This document shows, in pieces, positions 56,161-64,000 of a DNA stretch of 64,000 nucleotides (position 1 is its first letter; every line of letters begins with the position of its first letter). The notes under the pieces are model-generated. The model did not search any database and was not told where the DNA came from. It worked only from the letters and a program-made list of their open reading frames with translations. The DNA comes from Sweltsa coloradensis. Taxonomy: Eukaryota > Arthropoda > Insecta > Plecoptera > Chloroperlidae. Both the position numbers and the translations under genes were made by a program. The stretch is taken from assembly GCA_024449915.1 (NCBI GenBank), contig JAMZAV010001283.1, forward strand, positions 186,001-250,000. The letters run 5' to 3'.

Positions 56161-56890
56161 ATGAATGTTCTTCACTCTGACGGTAGGCATATCCTCCAGG
56201 GAGGCACACACGCTCCGAGCCGTGGTGGACTCGTGTCCAGCTTGATTGATCGGTGTTCCGGCCTCTTGTTGGTACTTGTTTGCTCGTCGATGGTGTCAGG
56301 TGCCCAACTGAAAATCAGTTAGGCCTATAAGAGTGGGTTGACTACGTCTAAATACGAAGGTATTTACTTTGTTATTTTATTTATTACCCCGACGGCTCGG
56401 AATGAAGGACCTGGTTGACGTGAATCCATTATTCTCAACGTAAATAACCTGCTCACACTCTGTGGTGGGAGCAGCAGCGACGTCGTCTCGGGGGTGTAAT
56501 TAGGGGTGTGTTCCTCGCCGAGAGACAAACTGGCGCGGATAATGACCTAGTCCTAGATAATGACCGGCCCGGCCCAAGAGAGATTGTTAGCGCGGTCGTC
56601 GAGTGCATAATCACCCAGGCTTCTTCGTACGTCCGCACTTTATAGCAGCCACCCTCTAAGTCCGGCTTAAGTTTGTCTGTCACACTCTGTGGTGCCAGGA
56701 ACAATCTGACCCGGAGTGTCATAGAACGTACTGTTCGAATTACGGGAGTGGGACGTTGTGATTGTAATTGTAAAACAGTAGACGCAATACAATACACAAA
56801 TACTTTTGTTTAATGTTTTTATTGGAAGGTGCCAAATAACTTTCTCGCGACACTGATCAATTGATCATCATAAAATTTAGTTACTTTGGG
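56161..56890. other. Unannotated non-coding stretch
   Basis: Unique-looking. A 114-codon minus-strand frame (56453-56797) has no recognised domain. Confidence 0.4.
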
Positions 56891-56894
56891 TGTT

Positions 56895-57630
56895 TTAAAT
56901 ACTAGGCCGCTTCGGGAACGTTTTTTTAGTTGCGTTGTTGGATGAGCTTTTTCGGTTGCCTATTTCTGTCCAATGATTACTAAGTGTTTTGTATGCGTGG
57001 GATTTCATTACTCTTTTTAGTTTCATTGCAAAATTATTTTTGTTAGATAAGAATAATTTTTATAAAGTGTATTAATTGCTATGGTTATGCCAATTAACAA
57101 AATAAAGTAAAATATCTCGATACCGAAAGACATGCTTTTTGAATTTGTACGCATCGCATTGCAGGTTATTAATCTCTAGTTACTTGTGATTGTTAATTAT
57201 ACACCTGTAAAAGGCTTATAACAAATTTAAAACATCTTTTTCTCTGAATTCTGGCTAACTTTAAAAAAATACTTTCAAAAGGCACTAAATCACAATTACC
57301 TTACTGTCCATGTAAAATTTGAACGGTGTAGCCCCATCCGTTTAGTCAGAATCGACCTAAACATCACGAAAACATGGCATTAAAAATCGAAAAATCGTAT
57401 TCGTAAAAGTACGATATTCATGAGAAATCTTGATTCGATTGTACCCAAAATCTTGGCAGATCTAGGTTCAAAGATTTCAAAGTTTTCCTCCAATTTTCAT
57501 CAAGATCGCATAAATTTCGTTTGCCCGGTAGAGAGCGAACAAAGAACAAACATACAAAAAACAAACAAATTTCTCTCGGGGTAAGTGAAATTGAAGTCTT
57601 CTCTTCGCTCATCTTATTATCTAGCTACCT
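56895..57630 (+). repeat. AT-rich dispersed repeat family, diverged copy 3
   Basis: The start (AATACTAGGCCGCTTCGGG, then GTTGCGTTGTTGGATGAGC at about 56930) matches the left flank and end of copy 1 (4355-4410), and the far part (ATTCATGAGAAATCTTGATT, CAAAGATTTCAAAG, CTTCTCTTCGCTCATC at about 57600) matches its right half. It is much more diverged, so it is an older member. The shared sequence left of GGATGAGC shows the family extends beyond that motif. Confidence 0.55.
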
Positions 57631-58859
57631 GCTGGAGTAGCACATCGCAAACAAACAAGAACAACAACACGCCTCATATTTCTTAGCTTCAGTGGAATAC
57701 ACACAAATTTATAAATTAACCCTAGTCGCATTTGGAAATTGATAATGGCATGTATAATCAACATGCTACTTGGACATAATAGCATAGTAGTAGTGGTACA
57801 TTATCCTACCTAAACTAACGGTACTTTGTAAATAAAATCAGTGATGTTCCAGCCTCGCTCGAAGCGTGCCGGGAAGTGTAAGGAAGCCAGCCAGAGTGAC
57901 GTCACTTTATTGTCATCGTGTTGTTTTTACTGGTAGGCTGACAGTCGCTAGAATGAAAGTGACTCCTGATGACAATCCTCGCGAAGTCCCTCGGAGATGC
58001 CATGTGCGGATGCTTCCGCGTTCTCTAACGACTCAATTAAATTTCCTTTCGTTTGCCCATGTTTGTAGGTGCACTTGGTGTGTTTGGTAATCAACTAAAG
58101 AGCGCGTAACTAGACGATGAACAAGACGATGAAGTGTATAGCCCACCCAGCTACTCAATGTCCAGGTTGTATTATACGTGTCACCGTAATTCAATTTTTC
58201 AATTTTAATTCGCAATACATCCTATTCAGGTGTTTCAAATAGGTAGTTCAATCATCAAGCACAGAACTGAAATCTCGAAATGTTTGAAAGCTTTGGTTGT
58301 ATCACCTTTTGAAAATAGTTATTAGCTGAATGAAAGAAGTACTTATATACAACGACGAAATAATCATATTTTTGGCAGGACAAAACTCCATGAAAATAAC
58401 TGTGTACGATGTCGAAGGCAAGTGCAAACTAAACTACATGTTGACTGTTGAGCAGGTACTTTTAGCACCTGTAAATTGTAATGGTTAGAGCATGGCTCTC
58501 ACAAGTTCAGGTATACAATACTTGTATTATTGCGCGGTTCTTATCTGGTGCTAACACTGTAGGAGTCAAATCCACGAATCTGTGGTGTTAGAATTAATAT
58601 TATGTGGTACGAGTTGATGTAAATCAACTGGACTTATATGTTGATTGGACCGTCCAGACTAATATTATAGATTGAAAGTCTAAATACACACTTATTACAG
58701 CTTAATTTTCTGAAGACATGAATCGCCAACCAGAACCAGCCTAATATCCCAAATGAGTGGAGTTGTTATGTGAAACACTGGTGTATTGTAGTCGGTGCAG
58801 CCGAGTAGTTTTAATTGCTGCGAGCATCCTGTCTCTGCGGGCGCGAGGCTTGAGACGGG
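57631..58859. other. Unannotated non-coding stretch
   Basis: Unique-looking; one GTGACGTCAC at about 57897. No gene recognised. Confidence 0.4.
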
Positions 58860-58865
58860 CCCAGC

Positions 58866-58945
58866 TGCCTCTAGTCACGAACCCGCGACCTTCTGCGCGG
58901 TTGTTGTCCCTCGGCTGTCACTGAACCACTCTGCGGCTGCCAAGG
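58866..58945 (-). repeat. tRNA-derived SINE head
   Basis: On the minus strand an A-box-like GCAGAGTGGTTCAGTGACAG (58915-58934) precedes a B-box-like GGTCGCGGGTTCGTGACTAG (58871-58890) at tRNA-like spacing. Not a functional tRNA by eye: the T-stem pairs poorly. Confidence 0.55.
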
Positions 58946-58949
58946 TCAA

Positions 58950-60369
58950 TGCTGGCTGGCTTCGCTCCGGTCTGCCTGCTGCCGGAGAGAGAGGCTCGCG
59001 AGCGTGCGAGCAACAATATGCACGATACCGAGGTCATAACAATTACACCTAAAACACTTTTATTAGGTTATTAGGTAACAATTAAGGAGAAACATTGTAA
59101 AATCAAACCCAAAAAATTGACCATAGCGGTTTTCTGTACAAAATACATCGATCGCTACGCAATAGAAAACTACTTTTTTATTATATTTTTGTTTGCACTG
59201 CATTTTGCACTTTGTGTTCAATCTTCAAACCTAAATCAAAAATATTTTGCAGTGAATGTGTAGATTATTTGCTTGGACTCAACGAGGTGTTAAACACAAG
59301 AAAGCTAACTGTTTCAGTTACATGAGTAGATTCATCTTTAAATCTCAATTTTTGTTTACTTTGTTTAAATGACATGAGTTGAAGAATTTACGAAGTACGA
59401 AGGAACAGAATTAAAATAAAAGGCAGCGTTTGATGTCGGTTGTGATTATGTTCAAAGATATCGCCACGGTGAAAAGTTGAACGTACTAGTATATATTGTG
59501 TGTGTGTGGTCGAGTGATAGAGGTAGGCAGAACACGAAACAATAACATGTCGCTTTGAATCTTACAATACATGCATCATACTAGAGAACAATGTAACCAG
59601 ACAATAGCAAATACAAAATAGTGTCCTTTATTTATTAAATAAAAGAAAACAATGTGAAGTATGCAAAATTTCTCTTTAAGTATAAACCATATGTTATGTT
59701 ACGCATTTTCCCAAACGTCTTTCAAATTCCAATGCAGATTTAGAGGGTAAGAAGCTCCACCGTTTATGAAGCGATCCCGCGTTATGACGTAGACGATGTT
59801 CCAATGATATTCTTCCACAGATATCCTTGTACATGACGTAGACGGTGTTGGCCCGTGTCCACGGCCAGATGCAGCTCAAGTATTTATCTTGTGGTTATAA
59901 GTTAGAGCAAGCGTAGGATACACAGCGCACATAAATATGCATGGGAGCCCGTTATATAGGTTATGTTTAATAAACGCTTTGCGTAGAAATTGCGCACAAA
60001 ATTGTTCGTAGAACTTCTCTTAGGGTTTATGCGATGATAACCTTGGCATGTTTACTAATTATTGATTTAGAGAGCACTGAGCAACTGTGAATTATTATTC
60101 GTATTTCCTCGTAAAAATAGCCTTATTGTAGAGTATGATGTATGTGCAGGGTTAGTCTGTTGTTTGAACAGTGTGTACTTATATATTCCAAATAGTAATA
60201 TATTCAACAGGATGTATACCGGTCCTCAATGCACGTCGAGTATCCTATATATACACAAACCAGTCTCCAGTAGTTTGGTTTATTTGGTTGGGCGCGTCAA
60301 CCGCTAGGTCATAGTGCGCCACTGTAACCGATTAAATATGTATTAGTCATTCGGGGTGGGGGGTGGGGG
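58950..60369. other. Unannotated AT-rich non-coding stretch
   Basis: No recognised gene or repeat. Confidence 0.4.
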
Positions 60370-60500
60370 GTCCGCTGTCGTGGTTGCCATCGTCTTTGTG
60401 TTGACACTCATGGTCGTTGTCGTCTGGGAGATCTTCAAGGGAAGGGAAGGGGACGACGAGAGCCAGAGCTCGCCTCTAGTTTCGGCGCGTAAGATACTTT
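60370..60500 (-). repeat. GAC/GTC-rich dispersed family, reverse copy
   Basis: On the minus strand: GAAACTAGAGGCGAGCTCTG, then CTCGTCGTCCCC, GATCTCCCAGACGACAACGA and CCATGAGTGTCAACACAAAG. This matches the start and core of 22491-22640, including GAAACTAATGGCGAGCTCTG. The tail half is not visible. Confidence 0.55.
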
Positions 60501-60975
60501 CCTACTTACCAGCTATGTTTGCGAGATGGACTTTGTCTCTTCTCTATACCCCGGGCCCAGGCCAGTCTCTGTAGTTGTTGGTTACCCATGTACGGCAGGC
60601 AACCAACCATCACTTCAGCTAATGACGGGCTTATTGTAAGACTAGGTGTAGCTGCTAGACTAGAATGTTGAACGTCGTGCCTTCAGGTGGGCGGCTAAAC
60701 CTACACATTCAGTTTGATTACAGTTCATTACTTTACCACTCTACTCTCGTGAAGGTTATTCTGAGTATCGCTAGTAATCACATACACATTAACATACATT
60801 AGAGTGTACTTGGATGGGCAGAGACGAGTTCCGTTTCATCAAGGACCAATCAAACGTTTTAATTATTAATAACCACTTTGTGCCAATGAAACTTGTTATT
60901 GACTTCAAACTCTTCCGTTCTAATTGGCTGACTGATTCGTGAAGTTTTATACATCAAACGGTTCTTTATGACTTG
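60501..60975. other. Unannotated non-coding stretch
   Basis: Unique-looking sequence upstream of the interrupted SINE. Confidence 0.4.
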
Positions 60976-61625
60976 TTATGGCGAATAGTGTTGGGTACAG
61001 TGGCGTATCAGGATTTCATAAGGGGGGGGGGGGGGGTAACCAATTTTTTTTAGATGTACCGAAGACTAAATGGGGGCGGAAAATTTTTCTCCTTCAAGGT
61101 CATTTTGGTGAAAATCTGTGCGTTTTAAAGCATCACAATGGCCAACATTTTATCTTCTAAAATACTAAAATCATGTTTTAAATCCAAAAGTTTTCTATTT
61201 CAAGATCATTTTGGTTAAAATCTGTACGTTTTAAGATTCACCAACTTTCATCTTCTAAAATCCTGTTTTTCATCTAACATTTTTCTTTTTCAAGATCATT
61301 CTGTGTGTTTTAAAGCAGTCACATAACCACTTTGTATCTACTAAAATCCGTTTTCATCAAAAGTTCCTTTCAGATCACTTTGTGTTGTGCGCCGTTGTTA
61401 TAAGCACACAATAGCACAAGTTCCTGTAATCTTGTATCACTAAATCCTCTTTGGTCAGATGGTATTTGCCTTTCGTATCTGCGTACACAGTTATTCCTAC
61501 ATCCATTGAGAACGTTCAAGTCCTTTGCACTTTTTTGACCCCTTGGATACGCCACTAGTTGGGCATAAAGTTCCAACCTGTCACAGCTGGTCGGGTCGTG
61601 GGTTCGCATCCCGCGCCAGGCCCCA
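60976..61625 (+). repeat. tRNA-SINE head interrupted by a hAT-like element
   Basis: Removing 60998-61557 and one TSD copy joins TTATGGCGAATAGTGTTGGG to CATAAAGTTCCAACC and on to GGGTCGTGGGTTCGCATCCC. That restores an A box (TGGCGAATAGTGTTGG) and a B box (GTGGGTTCGCATCCCGC, from 61600) at normal tRNA spacing. So the SINE was there first and the DNA element inserted into its promoter head. The SINE body continues past 61625; its end was not found. Confidence 0.7.
60998..61557. mobile_element. hAT-like non-autonomous element (560 bp)
   Basis: Left end CAGTGGCGTATCAGGA followed by G15 (61022-61036); right end, reverse complemented, TAGTGGCGTATCCAAGGGG. Flanks GTTGGGTA (60990-60997) and GTTGGGCA (61558-61565) match at 7 of 8. 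Inside, about four sub-repeats of 85-107 bp share CAAGATCATTTTGG, AAAATCTGTGCGTTTTAA and ATCTTCTAAAATCC. The same sub-repeats, reversed, occur at 12770-13010. No transposase. Confidence 0.82.
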
Positions 61626-62014
61626 CACGCGTGGGAGGAACTCACTCACTGGAGGGCAAACAATCCTTGTTCGGCCTTGTGTTCGAAATTGGACGGTCGA
61701 ATAGATAATTTCGTATTTTACTGCCGCGGTTGAGGTAATGTTGTTGCCGGCCTTGATGCCCGCCTTCTCTTTCACCTGTCTCTCGCGCCTCGTCCTCGCG
61801 ATGACCCGCGATGCACCCGGGGCATTGACCAACCGGTTTGTTTCACTCTTCTTTTGTTCGAATCTCTCTGACTGACAACACAAATCCACATCGACACGAT
61901 AGACGCAGACATGGGAGGCATCACGCCGTCCATACATTATCTGTCTGGTCTGTCCATGCAGGCCGGTTTCCAGGCAGATAATCTAGGTGCCCGGTAGGGC
62001 GACGCAGCCAAGCC
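61626..62014. other. Unannotated; probably SINE body then unique sequence
   Basis: A minus-strand frame of 118 codons (61581-61937) starts in GC-rich sequence and runs into the SINE head, so it is not supported as a gene. Confidence 0.35.
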
Positions 62015-62250
62015 GACTTGAAGCCACCTTACCCCCTTCCCCTTGCCCTTGGCTGCATTTTACACGAAGTGCAAGGGGATGGCAACTATTGCAATGACAA
62101 CTATTTCTTGATGTTATTATTGTTATTATTACACGTATTCCTTGGTTGTTTGTACTCTTTTTCCCTAAAACCTAATTCTATTTTCTGTGAACTCGATATG
62201 TGTACATTGTAAATACTGAAGATTTGCAATAAAGAGTAAGAAAAAAAAAA
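62015..62250 (+). mobile_element. Candidate retroposed 3' end with poly(A)
   Basis: The segment ends TGCAATAAAGAGTAAG then A10 (62241-62250): a canonical AATAAA signal (62228-62233) about 10 bases before a poly(A) tract. This is what the 3' end of a LINE or a reverse-transcribed mRNA looks like. GCCAAGCC occurs at 62007-62014 and 62255-62262, a possible 8 bp target duplication, though four bases separate the poly(A) from it. The 64-codon frame inside has no recognised domain. Alternatively a native 3' UTR, but then genomic poly(A) would be a coincidence. Confidence 0.45.
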
Positions 62251-62324
62251 TGGCGCCAAGCCTGGCTTGAATTCATTCAAAGGGGGAGAGATTCCACGTA
62301 TTTATAGGAGTTATTGGTGAAGTC

Positions 62325-62370
62325 CCTGCTTGCAATGTAGAAGGTCCCGAGCTCGCATCCCGCATCAAGC
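62325..62370 (+). repeat. Weak B-box-like fragment
   Basis: AAGGTCCCGAGCTCGCATCC then CGC at 62341-62363 resembles the GTCGTGGGTTCGCATCCCGC B box at 61598. An A-box candidate is not clear. Confidence 0.3.
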
Positions 62371-63154
62371 AGAAGATGGTTAACTTCTGAACTGGACTTG
62401 AAAATCCATCAATTCTTGGGATGGGTGTTTATAAACGATGACTTGGGAAACGTCCTAATTCGGTAATAATAGTTTGTCTCCCTGGATCGGGGAATGGCTA
62501 GCTAGTGTATTTCCGCGACGTAGCAGGTCAGGTACTAGCAGTGGTTGGTTGGTAGGCTTGTAATGCTGTGGGAACAGCAAGTCATTGCCTTTACCTTGAA
62601 TTTCTGTGGTTCATGTCCTATAAATATACGTGAGAACTAACAGCGGAACGTTGTTTGTGCGTGGCCGTACTGGCGAGCGCACGAGTCCTGCAACACTCGT
62701 TGTTATTATTATTATTTTATTATTTCACACATACAGTGAGAATGCATTACTTACATAATAAGTATGAAACCTTCATGCTTTGTATTGTCAACACCAGCTG
62801 TAGAGCAGACATACCTTATATGTACTCTAGGCCTAAATATCCTTGTTGATCAGTTAACACTGACAAGTGTATTAGCAAGTGAAAACTACTCTTACGGTCA
62901 GTCATGCTCATGCAAGATGGAATTAGTTTTGACATACGCATGTCCGGTCCCACCCATAATCAACGATATTATCCCTTACCCCGCCCCGCCTCTTATTGGC
63001 GTCTTCTAGGGCTAGGCTATAATAAACTTGATTTTGGGAAATTTTAAGTTGGCCCTACGGCATGTCTTAAAGTGCACTATATAATCTTACAGACTATGCC
63101 TGGTTTATCGACGATTCAATGTAAGTAAACTGTAAAACAACACCTTTTTAATTA
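62371..63154. other. Unannotated non-coding stretch
   Basis: Unique-looking. No gene recognised; frames are 81 codons or fewer. Confidence 0.4.
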
Positions 63155-63215
63155 CTGCCATGCACGGGTGTTGAACCCCCACCTCTCCGTGCTGAATCCT
63201 GTGAACCATTCATGT
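63155..63215 (-). repeat. tRNA-derived SINE head or tRNA relic
   Basis: On the minus strand GAATGGTTCACAGGATTC (63193-63210) is A-box-like and GGGGGTTCAACACCCG (63165-63180) is a well-paired T-arm-like B box. Spacing fits a tRNA. No full cloverleaf could be drawn by eye. Confidence 0.5.
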
Positions 63216-63681
63216 TATTGTATTTGAAGTGTCACCATCAGCGTAATGCTAGCTGCTTGTTGGCGTCAGCTGTTGCGCACTACGCCGTTCCCACGTCGCG
63301 ACGCCACTCGACACTCGCGATAACACTCGCTGCACTTGCGTTTAGCTGATGCACCAACAAGCTCCGACACTCTATACACATATTGTGTTTCTTATACTAC
63401 TGGACCAAGGTGATTTTCTTACAAAAAACAAAATTTTTCAGTATAAAGCCATTCTAAAACACACAGTCAAAACTCCAATATTACCCTGAATAGTGAATAT
63501 CACAGTGACAGCATAACGGTGCTGATGCATTGGGTTGGGTGGCAAGAGGTTTGAATATAATCAGTGGGTCTAGGGGTGTTCAGGTGAAAGATGTTGGGCG
63601 AGTATAAACGATGTTCACTTACACGGCCGACCAATATCGTATTTAAATATCGCATGTCATGCACTAGCCTCGAGTTTTGGT
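63216..63681. other. Unannotated; one 48 bp-repeat-like motif
   Basis: ACACTCGCGATAACACTCGC then TGC at 63311-63333 resembles ACACTCGCGATCACCCTCGC then TGC of the 48 bp array at 2633. Otherwise nothing seen. Confidence 0.4.
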
Positions 63682-63689
63682 GACTTGGA

Positions 63690-63747
63690 CAGAGGCGTAA
63701 CTACCGCCCCCGTAATCGCGGGGGTGTCTTAGTAAGCTACGCCACTG
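63690..63747. mobile_element. 58 bp hAT-like micro-MITE
   Basis: An exact 8 bp TSD GACTTGGA lies at 63682-63689 and 63748-63755. Left end CAGAGGCGTAACTACC; right end, reverse complemented, CAGTGGCGTAGCTTAC. Between them is a CCCCCGTAATCGCGGGGG hairpin. The element is little more than its two termini, yet the TSD is intact, so it either moved at this size or lost its interior after insertion. Confidence 0.85.
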
Positions 63748-63755
63748 GACTTGGA

Positions 63756-64000
63756 GCTACACGAGGACGAGGCGCTGTTATTTTCTGCCCCTCGAATGTT
63801 GGTCTATAACCCTGGACTGGCTCTGTTACCATGTTACATTTTATAGACGTCTATGCCTCTTAGGAATAGGATTTCAGCTAGTATTTATGTTACAGCCTTA
63901 CACAGACCTCGCGTGTCGTAATGGGGGTGCAAGTAGTAACATCTGTATTTACTATTTAGTTGAATTAATCCCGCCTGTTCCACTTATCTCAATGCTGTTA
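63756..64000. other. Unannotated window end
   Basis: Unique-looking sequence; nothing recognised. Confidence 0.4.

Overview
The window looks like repeat-rich, gene-free DNA from a metazoan nuclear genome, most likely a marine invertebrate. A mollusc or another lophotrochozoan is my best guess, at low confidence. The grounds are the absence of any bacterial gene organisation (no ORF over about 220 codons, and the longest ones lie inside tandem repeats), many tRNA-derived SINE-like fragments, several short DNA transposons with clear target-site duplications (TSDs), long microsatellites, and frequent TAGGCCTA-type palindromes. I recognise no protein-coding gene, exon, functional tRNA, rRNA or CRISPR array. 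The window could be intergenic or a very large intron; the sequence does not decide.

Layout. 0-9 kb: scattered unique sequence; a small hAT-like element (649-888); two tandem blocks (about 62-64 bp units at 2113-2525 and exact 48 bp units at 2633-2824); one copy each of two dispersed families (3700-4015 and 4360-5025); and a 710 bp nested-hairpin foldback element with a 9 bp TSD (7759-8468). 9-23 kb: mostly unique DNA with two hAT-like elements, a reverse-oriented copy of the AT-rich family, a head-to-head SINE pair, a GGCCCG-rich paired element, and a 650 bp MITE (20661-21310). 23-26 kb: six near-identical 296 bp satellite units. 26-32.8 kb: unique DNA with one hAT-like element and a (CT)n tract. 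32.8-39.2 kb: a tandem array of about 171-182 bp units whose centre (about 33.7-37.2 kb) is badly degraded into homopolymer runs, probably an assembly or consensus artefact. 39-44 kb: unique DNA, a second MITE copy (41024-41519) and a (GTCT)n microsatellite. 44.3-53.7 kb: about 51 copies of a 186 bp satellite; most copies carry TGACGTCA. 53.7-64 kb: SINE fragments, a diverged third copy of the AT-rich family, a hAT-like element inserted into a SINE head, a candidate poly(A) retroposon end, and a 58 bp micro-MITE with a perfect TSD.

How the parts relate. Nothing here works as a gene system. The parts relate as transposon families with shared ends and sub-repeats (CAGTGGCG-type hAT-like elements with 8 bp TSDs, one MITE family with 3 bp TSDs, a foldback element with a 9 bp TSD, tRNA-SINEs) and as satellites grown by tandem duplication. 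Family names rest on TIR and TSD structure read by eye; no database search was possible.
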